A DNA stretch of 64,000 bases from Sipunculus nudus (GCA_026874595.1 CM049313.1:27958008-28022007), one strand, 5' to 3'. Shown: positions 28,301 to 39,752, numbered from the stretch's first letter. Numbers and translations: made by a program. The notes: generated by a model from the letters alone, not told the origin.

Positions 28301-31300
28301 CTTATGAGCTCCATAGCTCCGAGGATATAGGTAACACAGACTTTAATTTCAGGTTTCCAAGGTGATTTCCCTAGGACCTCCCTGGGTGTACAGTTAAAAG
28401 ATTCTAGGTCTAATGGTTACTATTTGTGCCCTGTTAACAGATGACCGCTTCATTTGGTCTCAAAAATAGGAAAAACATGCGCGACCAGTCTGCAGGAACT
28501 GATGAAACACTCCATGATCAATATGCATGCAAAGAATCAAGGCGACCAAGGCATCAGTTATTCAGATACTGGAGCTTTTGTATCAAATCATCAATTATTC
28601 TGGGGGCTTCTTATAAGCTCCATAGCTCCAAGGATATAGGTAACACAGACTCTAATTTCAGGTTTCCAAGGTGATTTCCCTAGGACCTCCCTGGGTGTAC
28701 AGTTAAAAGATTCTAGGTCTAATGGTTACGATTTGTGCCCTGTTAACAGATGACCGCTTCATTTGGTCTCAAAAATAGGAAAAACATGCGCGACCAGTCT
28801 GGAGGAACTGATTAAAAACTCCATGATCAATATGCATGCAAAGAACCACGGCGACCAAGGCATCAGTTATTCAGATACTGGAGCTTTTGTATCAAATCAT
28901 CAATTATTCTGGGGGCGGCTTATGAGCTCCATAGCTCCGAGGATATAGGTAACACAGACTCTAATTTCAGGTTTCCAAGGTGATTTCCCTAGGACCTCCC
29001 TGGGTGTACAGTTAAAAGATTCTAGGTCTAATGGTTACGATTTGTGCCCTGTTAACAGATGACCGCTTCATTTGGTCTCAAAAATAGGAAAAACATGCGC
29101 GACCAGTCTGCAGGAACTGATGAAACACTCCATGATCAATATGCATGCAAAGGATCAAGGCGACCAAGGCATCAGTTATTCAGATACTGTAGCTTTTGTA
29201 TCAAATCATCAATTATTCTGGGGGCTTCTTATGAGCTCCATAGCTCCGAGGATATAGGTAACACAGACTTTAATTTCAGGTTTCCAAGGTGATTTCCCTA
29301 GGACCTCCCTGGGTGTACAGTTAAAAGATTCTAGGTCTAATGGTTACTATTTGTGCCTTGTTAACAGATGACCGCTTCATTTTGTCTCAAAAATAGGAAA
29401 AACATGCGCGACCAGTCTGCAGGAACTGATGAAACACTCCATGATCAATATGCATGCAAAGAATCAAGGTGACCAAGGCATCAGTTATTCAGATACTGGA
29501 GCTTTTGTATCAAATCATCAATTATTCTGGGGGCTTCTTATGAGCTCCATAGCTCCGAAGATATAGGTAACACAGACTCTAATTTCAGGGTTACAAGGTG
29601 ATTTCCCTAGGACCTCCCTGGGTGTACAGTTAAAAGATTCTAGGTCTAATGGTTACGATTTGTGCCCTGTTAACAGATGACCGCTTCATTTGGTCTCAAA
29701 AATAGGAAAAACATGCGCGACCAGTCTGCAGGAACTGATGAAACACTCCATGATTAATATGCATGCAAAGAATAAAGGCGACCAAGGCATGGGTTATTCA
29801 GATACTGGAGCTTTTGTATCAAATCATCAATTATTCTGGGGGCTTCTTATAAGCTCCATAGCTCCAAGGATATAGGTAACACAGACTCTAATTTCAGGTT
29901 TCCAAGGTGATTTCCCTAGGACCTCCCTGGGTGTACAGTTAAAAGATTCTAGGTCTAATGGTCACGATTTGTGCCCTGTTAACAGATGACCGCTTCATTT
30001 GGTCTCAAAAATAGGAAAAACATGCGCGACCAGTCTGGAGGAACTGATTAAAAACTCCATGATCAATATGCATGCAAAGAACCAAGGCGACCAAGGCATC
30101 AGTTATTCAGATACTGGAGCTTTTGTATCAAATCATCAATTATTCTGGGGGCGGCTTATGAGCTCCATAGCTCCGAGGATATAGGTAACACAGACTCTAA
30201 TTTCAGGTTTCCAAGGTGATTTCCCTAGGACCTCCCTGGGTGTACAGTTAAAAGATTCTAGGTCTAATGGTTACGATTTGTGCCCTGTTAACAGATGACC
30301 GCTTCATTTGGTCTCAAAAATAGGAAAAACATGCGCGACCAGTCTGCAGGAACTGATGAAACACTCCATGATCAATATGCATGCAAAGAATCAAGGTGAC
30401 CAAGGCATCAGTTATTCAGATACTGGAGCTTTTGTATCAAATCATCAATTATTCTGGGGGCTTCTTATGAGCTCCATAGCTCCGAAGATATAGGTAACAC
30501 AGACTCTAATTTCAGGGTTACAAGGTGATTTCCCTAGGACCTCTCTGGGTGTACAGTTAAAAGATTCTAGGTCTAATGGTTACGATTTGTGCCCTGTTAA
30601 CAGATGACCGCTTCATTTGGTCTCAAAAATAGGAAAAACATGCGCGACCAGTCTGCAGGAACTGATGAAACACTCCATGATCAATATGCATGCAAAGAAT
30701 CAAGGTGACCAAGGCATCAGTTATTCAGATACTGGAGCTTTTGTATCAAATCATCAATTATTCTGGGGGCTTCTTATGAGCTCCATAGCTCCGAGGATAT
30801 AGGTAACACCGACTCTAATTTCAAGGTTCCGAGGTGATTTCCCTAGGACCTCCCTGGGTGTACAGTTAAGAGGTTCTAGGTCTAATTGTTACGATTTGTG
30901 CCCTGTTAATAGATGACCGCTTCATTTGGTCTCAAAAATAGGAAAAACATGCGCGACCAGTCTGCAGGAACTGATGAAACACTCCATGATCAATATGCAT
31001 GCAAAGAATCAAGGCGACCAAGGCATCAGTTATGAAGATACTGGAGCTTTTGTATCAAATCATCAATTATTCTGGGGTCTTCTTATGAGCTCCATAGCTC
31101 CGAGGATATAGGTAACACAGACTCTAATTTCAAGTTTCCAAGGTGATTTCCCTAGGACCTCCCTGGGTGTACAGTTAAAAGATTCTAGGACTAATGGTTA
31201 CGATTTGTGCCCTGTTAACAGATGACCGCTTCATTTGGTCTCAAAAATAGGAAAAACATGCGCGACCAGTCTGCAGGAACTGATGAAACGCTCCATGATC

Positions 31301-31771
31301 AATATGTATGCAAAGAATCAAGGTGACCAAGGCATCAGTTATTCAGATACTGGAGCTTTTGTATCAAATCACCAATTATTCTGGGGGCTTCTTATGAGCT
31401 CCATAGCTCCGAAGAAATAGGTAACACAGACTCTAATTTCAGGTTTCCAAGGTGATTTCCCTAGGACCTCCCTGGGTGTACAGTTAAAAGATTCTAGGTC
31501 TAATGGTTACGATTTGTGCCCTGTAAACAGATGACCGCTTCATTTGGTCTCAAAAATAGGAAAAACATGCGCGACCAGTCTGCAGGAACTGATGAAACAC
31601 TCCATGATCAATATGCAAGCAAAGAAACAAGGCGACGAAGGCATCAGTTATTCAGATACTGGAGCTTTTGTATCAAATCATCAATTATTCTGGGGGCTTC
31701 TTATGAGCTCCATAGCTCCGAGGATATAGGTAACACAGACTCTAATTTCAGGTTTCCAAGGTGATTTCCCT

Positions 31772-34150
31772 AGGACCCATCTGGGTGAACAGTTAAGAGG
31801 TTCTAGGTCTAATAGTTACGATTTGTGCCCTGTTAACAGATGACCGCTTCATTTGGTCTCAAAAATAGGAAAAACATGCGCGACCAGTCTGCAGGAACTG
31901 ATGAAACACTCCATGATCAATATGCATGCAAAGAAACAAGGCGACCAAGGCATCAGTTATTCAGATACTGGAGCTTTTGTATCAAATCATCAATTATTCT
32001 GGGGGCTTCTTATGAGCTCAATAGCTCCGAGGATATAGGTAACACAGACTTTAATTTCAGGTTTCCAAGGTGATTTCCCTAGGACCTCCCTGGGTGTACA
32101 GTTAAAAGATTCTAGGTCTAATGGTTACGATTTGTGCCCTGTTAACAGATGACCGCTTCATTTGGTCTCAAAAATAGGAAAAACATGCGCGACCAGTCTG
32201 CAGGAACTGATGAAACACTCCATGATCAATATGCAAGCAAAGAAACAAGGCGACCAAGGCATCAGTTATTCAGATACTGGAGCTTTTGTATCAAATCATC
32301 AATTATTCTGGGGGCTTCTTATGAGCTCCATAGCTCCGAGGATATAGGTAACACAGACTCTAATTTCAGGTTTCCAAGGTGATTTCCCTAGGACCCATCT
32401 GGGTGTACAGTTAAGAGGTTCTAGGTCTAATAGTTACGATTTGTGCCCTGTTAACAGATGACCGCTTCATTTGGTCTCAAAAATAGGAAAAACATGTGCG
32501 ACCAGTCTGCAGGAACTGATGAAACACTCCATGATCAATATGCATGCAAAGAAACAAGGCGACCAAGGCATCAGTTATTCAGATACTGGAGCTTTTGTAT
32601 CAAATCATCAATTATTCTGGGGGCTTCTTATGAGCTCCATAGCTCCGAGGATATAGGTAACACAGACTTTAATTTCAGGTTTCCAAGGTGATTTCCCTAG
32701 GACCTCCCTGGGTGTACAGTTAAAAGATTCTAGGTCTAATGGTTACGATTTGTGCCCTGTTAACAGATGACCGCTTCATTTGGTCTCAAAAATAGGAAAA
32801 ACATGCGCGACCAGTCTGCAGGAACTGATGAAACACTCCATGATCAACATGCATGCAAAGAATCAAGGTGACCAAGGCATCAGTTATTCAGATACTGGAG
32901 CTTTTGTATCAAATCATCAATTATTCTGGGGGCTTCTTATGAGCTCCATAGCTCCGAGGATATAGGTAACACAGACTCTAATTTCAGGTTTCCAAGGTGA
33001 TTTCCCTAGGACCCATCTGGGTGAACAGTTAAGAGGTTCTAGGTCTAATAGTTACGATTTGTGCCCTGTTAACAGATGACCCCTTCATTTGGTCTCAAAA
33101 ATAGGAAAAACATGCGCGACCAGTCTGCAGGAACTGATGAAACACTCCATGATCAATATGCATGCAAAGAAACAAGGCGACCAAGGCATCAGTTATTCAG
33201 ATACTGGAGCTTTTGTATCAAATCATCAATTATTCTGGGGGCTTCTTATGAGCTCAATAGCTCCGAGGATATAGGTAACACAGACTTTAATTTCAGGTTT
33301 CCAAGGTGATTTCCCTAGGACCTCCCTGGGTGTACAGTTAAAAGATTCTAGGTCTAATGGTTACGATTTGTGCCCTGTTAACAGATGACCGCTTCATTTG
33401 GTCTCAAAAATAGGAAAAACATGCGCGACCAGTCTGCAGGAACTGATGAAACACTCCATGATCAATATGCAAGCAAAGAAACAAGGCGACCAAGGCATCA
33501 GTTATTCAGATACTGGAGCTTTTGTATCAAATCATCAATTATTCTGGGGGCTTCTTATGAGCTCCATAGCTCCGAGGATATAGGTAACACAGACTCTAAT
33601 TTCAGGTTTCCAAGGTGATTTCCCTAGGACCCATCTGGGTGTACAGTTAAGAGGTTCTAGGTCTAATAGTTACGATTTGTGCCCTGTTAACAGATGACCG
33701 CTTCATTTGGTCTCAAAAATAGGAAAAACATGTGCGACCAGTCTGCAGGAACTGATGAAACACTCCATGATCAATATGCATGCAAAGAAACAAGGCGACC
33801 AAGGCATCAGTTATTCAGATACTGGAGCTTTTGTATCAAATCATCAATTATTCTGGGGGCTTCTTATGAGCTCCATAGCTCCGAGGATATAGGTAACACA
33901 GACTTTAATTTCAGGTTTCCAAGGTGATTTCCCTAGGACCTCCCTGGGTGTACAGTTAAAAGATTCTAGGTCTAATGGTTACGATTTGTGCCCTGTTAAC
34001 AGATGACCGCTTCATTTGGTCTCAAAAATAGGAAAAACATGCGCGACCAGTCTGCAGGAACTGATGAAACACTCCATGATCAACATGCATGCAAAGAATC
34101 AAGGTGACCAAGGCATCAGTTATTCAGATACTGGAGCTTTTGTATCAAAT
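31772..34150. repeat. Four-unit (1,236 bp) tandem duplication near the right edge of the array
   Basis: Four private variants recur with an offset of exactly 1,236 bp (4 x 309): AGGACCCATCTGGGTGAAC at 31,772 and 33,008, GGACCCATCTGGGTGTAC at 32,391 and 33,627, AACATGTGCGACC near 32,494 and 33,730, and GATCAACATGCATGC near 32,844 and 34,080. The right copy then switches to a TTCTGAGGGCTTC unit also seen near 27,055. Confidence 0.9.
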
Positions 34151-34792
34151 CATCAATTATTCTGAGGGCTTCTTATGAGCTCCATAGCTCCGAGGTTATA
34201 GGTAACACAGACTCGAATTTCAGGTTTCCAAGGTGATTTCCCTAGGACCTCCCTGGGTGTACAGTTAAAAGATTCTAGGTCTAATGGTTACGATTTGTGC
34301 CCTGTTAACAGATGACCGCTTCATTTGGTCTCAAAAATAGGAAAAACATGCGCGACCAGTCTGCAGGAACTGATGAAACACTCCATGATCAATATGCAAG
34401 CAAAGAAACAAGGCGACCAAGGCATCAGTTATTCAGATACTGGAGCTTTTGTATCAAATCATCAATTATTCTGGGGGCTTCTTATGAGCTCCATAGCTCC
34501 GAGGATATAGGTAACACAGACTTTAATTTCAGGTTTCCAAGGTGATTTCCCTAGGACCTCCCTGGGTGTACAGTTAAGAGGTTCTAGGTCTAATGGTTAT
34601 GATTTGTGCCCTGTTAACAGATGACCGCTTCATTTGGTCTCAAAAATAGGAAAAACATGCGCGACCAGTCTGCAGGAACTGATGAAACACTCCATGATCA
34701 ATATGCATGCAAAGAAACAAGGCGACCAAGGCATCAGTTATTCAGATACTGGAGCTTTTGTATCAAATCATCAATTATTCTGGGGGCTTCTT

Positions 34793-37110
34793 CCCTGCAA
34801 ACAATAATGCGTTCTAAAAACGTCCTCACAACATTTTAGTTAGGTTCGGATAACATTATTTTGAAACGTTCTGTGCACGCAAAAATGTATGGTTTTATGT
34901 ACGGACTGTGAACGTAAAATCAGACGTTCGTTGCCGTTGTTTTTATTACGTGTTTGCAACGTTTTATCAAGTCGTTGTAGTTATGTTAAGAATACGTCTA
35001 ATAAACGTTTGCTCCTAGTACAATGCTAACGTGTAAGCAACATTTCTGTTAAAACGTTCTGTGCACGCAAAAATGTATGGTTTTATGTACGGTTTGTGAA
35101 CGTAAAATCAAACGTTCGTTGTCGTAGTTTTTTTAACGTGTTTGCAACGGTCATCAAGTCGTTGTAGTAATGTTAGGAAAACGTCTGATAAACGTTCGCT
35201 ATTAGTATAATGCTAACGTGTAAGCAACATTTCTGTTAAAACGTTCTGTGCACGCAAAAATGTATGGTTTTGTGTACGGACTTTGAACATAAAATCAAAC
35301 GTTCGTTGTCGTAGTTTTTATAACATGTTTGCAACGGTCATCAAGTCGTTGTAATTATGTTAAGAATACCCCTTATAAACGTTTGCTATAAGTATAATGC
35401 TAATTAATGTGTAAGCAATATTTCTGTTAAAACGTTCTGTGCACGCAAAAATGTATGGTTTTATGTACGGACTGTGAACGTAAAATCAAACGTTCGTTGT
35501 CGTTGTTTTTATTACGTGTTTGCAACGGTCATCAAGTCGTTGTAGTAATGTTAGGAAAACGTCTCATAAACGTTTGCTGTTAGTATAATGCTAATGTGTA
35601 AGCAACATTTCTGTTAAAACGTTCTGTGCACGCAAAAATGTATGGTTTTATGTACGGTCTGTGAACGTAAAATCAAACGTTCATTGTCGTAGTTTTTATA
35701 ACGTGTTTGCAACGGTCATCAAGTCGTTGTAGTAATGTTAGGAAAACGTCTGATAAACGTTCGCTATTAGTATAATGCTAACGTGTAAGCAACATTTCTG
35801 TTAAAACGTTCTGTGCACGCAAAAATGTATGGTTTTGTGTACGGACTTTGAACATAAAATCAAACGTTCGTTGTCGTTGTTTTCAGTACGTGTTTGCAAC
35901 GGTCATCAAGTCGTTGTAATTATGTTAAGAATACGCTTTATAAACGTTTGCTATAAGTATAATGCTAATGTGTAAGCAACATTATGTTAAAACGTTCTGT
36001 GCACGCAAAAATGTATGGTTTTATGTACGGACTGTGAACGTAAAATCAAACGTTCGTTGTCGTTTTTATTACGTGTTTGCGACGTTCATAAAGTCGTTGT
36101 AGTAATGTTAGGAAAACGTCTCATAACGTTTGCTGTTAGTATAATGCTAACGTGTAAGCAACATTTCTGTTAAAACGTTTTGTGCACGCAAAAATGTATG
36201 GTTTTGTGTACGGACTTTGAACATAAAATAAAACGTTTGTTGTCGTTGTTTTTATTACGTTTTTGCAACGTTTCATCAAGTCGTTGTAGTTACGTTAAGA
36301 ATACGTGTCATAAACGTTTGGTCTTTGTATAATGCTAACGTGTAGGAAACATTTCCGTTAAAACGTTCTGTGCACGCAAAAATGTATGGTTTTATGTACG
36401 GACTTTGAACGCGAAGCCAAACGTTCTTTGTTGCGTTTTTATAACGTGTCCGCAATGTTTCATATAATCGTTGCAGTAATGTTTGGAATACGTCTAACCA
36501 ACGTTTGCTCTTAGTTATAATGATAACATGTAAGCAACGTTTCTGTTAAAACGTTCTTAGCACATACAAATGTATGTTTTTTTTTGTACGGACTTTGAAT
36601 GTAAAACCAAACGTCCTTTGTCATCGTTTTTATTACGTGCCTGCAATGTTTCATTAAATCATTGTAGTTATGTTTGGAATACGTCTCACCGACGTTTTTT
36701 CTTAGGTATAATGATAACATGTTAGAAACGTTTCTGTTAGAACGTTCTTAGCACATACTAATGTATGGTTTTATGTACGGACTTTGATCGTAAACCCTAA
36801 CGTTCTTCATAGTTTTTATTTCTTGTATGAAAAGTTTCACTTTATCTTTGTAGATACGCTGGGAATGTCTCATACATATTTGCTCTTAGTTTAATAAAGT
36901 GTTAGCAACATTTTTGATAACGTTCTTTGGTCACATAAATGTGGTTTTATCTACGGAATATTTAACGTAAGATAACACCTTCTTTGTCGACGATTTTCTC
37001 ATGAATCTACAACGTTTCACAATGTTGTTGCAGTTACGTTGGGAATACATCCCATCAATGTTTGCTCCTAAGTATAATGATAACATATTAACGATATTCT
37101 TAAAACATAA
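34793..37110. repeat. About 187 bp satellite, about 12 units, rich in ACGTT
   Basis: The marker CGTTCTGTGCACGC recurs near 34,867, 35,055, 35,242, 35,433, 35,620, 35,807 and 35,993, and in changed form near 36,176, 36,364, 36,552, 36,743 and 36,921. Spacing is 178-191 bp, mostly 186-188. Each unit holds many AACGTT or ACGTNT words. Three subtypes, told apart after the TGTACGG motif (ACTGTGAACG, GTYTGTGAACG, ACTTTGAACAT), alternate as a trimer of about 565 bp. The first copies are similar to each other, and the right-hand copies (after 36,400) decay progressively until the pattern is lost near 37,100. It has no resemblance to the 309 bp unit. Confidence 0.93.
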
Positions 37111-37839
37111 AAAATGTATTGCTAAGGTACAAAAATACCGGAAAAGGGGAAAGTGCTCAATGCCTGTATACTCGATATATCCTAATATTTGTTCACTCGG
37201 AGTAAGTCCATTGAAAAATCGCTATATCAAGTTAACATTAATTCTGTTAAACAGTTTCGAGTATTTTAACCAATATCTTGATGATTCAACAAGTTATCAA
37301 CATGTTGACAATTCTTATGATCTGTCACCGACCGTGTGAACCGGCATGATTAATCCACATACATTAATACATTTTAAAAGAAAATACATTGTACTTTATT
37401 TATACAGCACAGAGTAGGCTTTCATATAACTGGCAATACTTCAGCTTCTGATTAGACCGCAGGTGTATTTTCCATTTCAGTCTGTGGAAGACATTTTCAA
37501 TGAAGTGTTAAAATTGATGAGTGCATGTGCATAGCTTTAATCATAAATCTGACCATGACAGTGGTTTCCAGTCATATCTATTGTTTTCCGGCAAAAAAAT
37601 AGGAGATCATCCATTTGTCAAATCCATTTACCAACAGAAAGGTACCAATCAAACGTTCTCTTCATGTATTCAACAAAATACTAAAAGACATTAAAATTAT
37701 TTATTTATTTAACAACAGAGTCAGAGTACTTGTAGTACTCTCAGAGTTCAAGTATTTCTGTGTGATACCACTCTTGGTCCCTCTCAGCCTTTCTTCTTTC
37801 AGGTTTTACACGGCCTGTAAAAGAAAAGTAAGTTAATTG

Positions 37840-37840
<1 letters not shown>
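37111..37840. other. Unassigned AT-rich stretch
   Basis: No gene is recognised. A 112-codon open frame on the plus strand (37,001-37,339) starts inside the decayed satellite and looks like chance. A second frame (37,615-37,836) has no recognisable family. A perfect inverted repeat (AGAGTACT, 3 bp loop, AGTACTCT) lies at 37,723-37,741. Confidence 0.5.
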
Positions 37841-37921
<81 letters not shown>

Positions 37922-37933
37922 ATATATATATAT
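37841..37933. repeat. (TA)n microsatellite
   Basis: About 93 bp of near-pure TA dinucleotide with a few phase breaks (ATGTAT, ATAATA). Confidence 0.95.
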
Positions 37934-38052
37934 GTTCAATTACTTTAAATCGACTTCATCTATTTTGTATTCAGTAATTTCATAAGAGCATTGTTAAAGT
38001 TGCTCGTACTCTTCAAGTATTGGGAACAATACAAATCCTATTTTTATATATA

Positions 38053-38058
38053 TTTATT
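38053..38058 (-). promoter_or_regulatory. Candidate AATAAA polyadenylation signal
   Basis: TTTATT on the plus strand reads AATAAA on the minus strand, 24-29 bp beyond the stop codon of the candidate terminal exon at 38,082. The position is right for a 3' end, but the surroundings are very AT-rich, so a chance match is quite possible. Confidence 0.4.
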
Positions 38059-38081
38059 AATATATATTTATAGTCCAATAC

Positions 38082-38287
38082 TTATTTAATGGCAGGAAAA
38101 CATAGCATTCCTGCAAACTGTCTTACAGGACCCCCTTCCCCTTTATTCATGCATAACAACATACAGCCAACAACTATAGGTGTTTCTACACTGAAAGAAG
38201 TCACCCAGGCATCATTCCAGCTGACTGATATATTGGTACTGGCTACAATATTTTTCGTACTGGTTGTCTTGAGGAACTCTACAAATT
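38082..38287 (-). CDS. Candidate terminal exon of an unrecognised gene
   Basis: The minus strand shows a splice acceptor (GGCTTATTTTACAG) at 38,288, then 206 bp open to a TAA at 38,084-38,082, with AATAAA shortly after. The reading starts with two bases completing a codon, so the upstream exon would end one base into a codon. The peptide (about 67 residues after the acceptor) includes SVSWNDAWVTSFSV, a hydrophobic stretch VETPIVVGCMLLCM and ends GGPVRQFAGMLCFPAIK. The composition is protein-like and the codons are not AT-biased like the flanks. I do not recognise the family. The antisense frame here is a shadow. The upstream exons should lie to the right on the minus strand. The exon-like pieces at 51.8-58.7 kb are on the same strand but are not shown to belong to it. 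Confidence 0.45.
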
Positions 38288-38339
38288 CTGTAAAATAAGC
38301 CAAAAAGGCCATAGTGACCTTATCACCCATGTGGTGATC

Positions 38340-39541
38340 CAATGATTACAATTAGTGCCCTGCAATACATCCAAATTCCACAGGTTGATTGAATGAAAAT
38401 TTGTAACAGAATTTAAACGCATGGATCTCAACTTGTAATTAATGGATTAGTAATTTCAATAAATGAGTTAATACTATTCTGTCCAAAAAGTGTGAAATGG
38501 GCAAAATGATAATTAAAAAAAAAATTGATATGGTCAATCTCTACCCAGGTCTGAAAAAAAGAATGTCCGAGGTTAAAACCCATTGATTAACCATTAAGTA
38601 CTATATAATATACGCTGAAACTTCAATTGCTTTTTCCGTTTGTGTTTTTTACAAAACAAATGACGCTCATGGTTCATGACACTCAGCATGGTGACATGCT
38701 GACAATATGTCCATGCACAGGCAACAAATTAAGATAATATAGGTGGTATCATCATTCATGCATATTAGCATAAGTTCATCAAGACTCATTAGCACACCAA
38801 ATTTGATGAAAATCCATCCAGCCATTTATGAGGAATCCGGCAATTTGTGTGTAATTTGCATTATTTCTGGGTGCTCAAACATGCTCCGCAACTCTTCACA
38901 GTGACCTGATATTAGCATGACGCTACATCCCCATTAAAAATCTTGGACAAAATTCTGGGGTCCTCCCACCCTACTGCTACTTAATAGGCCATCATTGAAG
39001 TAATCAGTTGATACAGACCTGATCAGCAGTGTGATAATGATCCCAGTGGGGAGCCATTAATCACTGCCGAACTACTTTTTTTGGTTTGGGGTGGGGGGTT
39101 GAAAGGGACGGGGAGAAAAGCTTGTCAATTTTGCTTCATAAAGTTTTACGGAATACAAATGGGGGAAAATATTTTTGATCAAGACATGCTCAGGAGTCAC
39201 AGAGTTTATTGTTTAGAGCAAGGGAAATAGAATGTGTTCCTAAAAGAAACAGTGTGGGTATCTAGATAGTGTAGAAAAACATGACTACATGGGACAATTA
39301 TGATTGCACAAACTGGTCCCACAAATCATGCCAAACAGTGACAACTTTTGGAAAGAGGAAATACTGTGCACAATGCTTGAAATGACTTGGATCATGTTTA
39401 CGACACGTGGTTGCATTTTTAAATCTATGTCAACCCAATATGCATGGTATAGGTAGACTACAATGAGACCTAAATTATTTAGGTATGTTCGGTATAGAGA
39501 CTTAATTTGGATCTATAATGTCCTCAGTCAGCTTTATTTCC
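38340..39541. other. Unassigned stretch with decayed interspersed repeat
   Basis: At about 38,690-38,880 the text (ATGTCCATGCACAGG, then GATGAAAATCCATCCAGCC, then a TTTATGAGG-type motif) has the look of a badly decayed copy of the hairpin-ended repeats found further right, but neither end can be defined. The rest is AT-rich with a G-rich patch near 39,080. No coding region was recognised. Confidence 0.4.
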
Positions 39542-39752
39542 CAGGAGCGGATCAATGGGGAGGGTCCAGGGGGGCCCGGACCCCCCCCCCCCCTCCCTTT
39601 TACAGCCATCGCAACCTTTTATTAAGGGTTTCCGACCTATTTTTGCGGCCTGGACCCCCCTTTTCCGAACCTGGGGACCTTTTTTTTTAGCTTTTGTCAT
39701 TTGTCCTCTTGTGTTGGACCCCTCCTTTTCCTAAATCCTGGATCCGCCCCTG
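39542..39752. mobile_element. MITE-like element, about 211 bp
   Basis: The left end reads CAGGAGCGGATC and the right end GATCCGCCCCTG, an inverted pair with one mismatch. Inside, GGGGGGCCCGGACCCC with a C14 run and GGACCCC-type runs make the element strongly C-rich on one strand, unlike its AT-rich flanks. Elements starting CAGGGGCGGATCC are common in invertebrate genomes as far as I recall. No clear target-site duplication was found (TATTTC on the left, TTTCTT on the right is only suggestive). Confidence 0.6.

Larger units (their letters stand above)
1..34792. repeat. 309 bp satellite array, about 112.6 units
   Basis: Head-to-tail repeats of one 309 bp unit. The anchor GTGCCCTGTTAACAGATG recurs at 1, 310, 619 and so on to the end of the array. 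The array runs off the left edge and stops within a unit at 34,792. From the spacing of the anchors, only five units depart from 309 bp: -1 near 4,760 and its duplicate near 8,157, -1 near 11,470 and its duplicate near 13,014, and +1 near 21,582. Units differ mainly by substitutions (AAGAATCAAGG, AAGAAACAAGG or AAAGGATCAAGG; TGCATGC or TGCAAGC; AGCTCC or AGCTCAA). Each unit carries a 61-codon frame and, in many units, an overlapping 77-codon frame. Both end at fixed stops and I do not regard them as genes. No promoter, tRNA or ribozyme was recognised. Confidence 0.98.

Noticed and set aside
1-34792. Over a hundred 61- and 77-codon frames as a tandem gene family
   Set aside because: They are identical by repeat structure, closed at the same stops in every unit, the 77-codon frame is destroyed in many units by a simple CpG change, there is no promoter or splice context, and the dispersed relatives are non-coding.
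1-34792. Hammerhead ribozyme in the 309 bp unit (CTGATGAAAC is present)
   Set aside because: CTGATGA is followed by AACACTCC with no stem II and no GAAA box at a suitable distance. The diverged copy at 42.5 kb has ATGATGA, so the motif is not ancestral.
1-34792. CRISPR array
   Set aside because: The 309 bp units are repeats throughout, with no unique spacers, and the sequence is animal DNA.
37001-37339. 112-codon frame as a gene
   Set aside because: It starts in the decayed 187 bp satellite and has no recognisable features.
38089-38298. Plus-strand frame opposite the candidate terminal exon
   Set aside because: It is an antisense shadow. The minus strand has the acceptor, stop and AATAAA.
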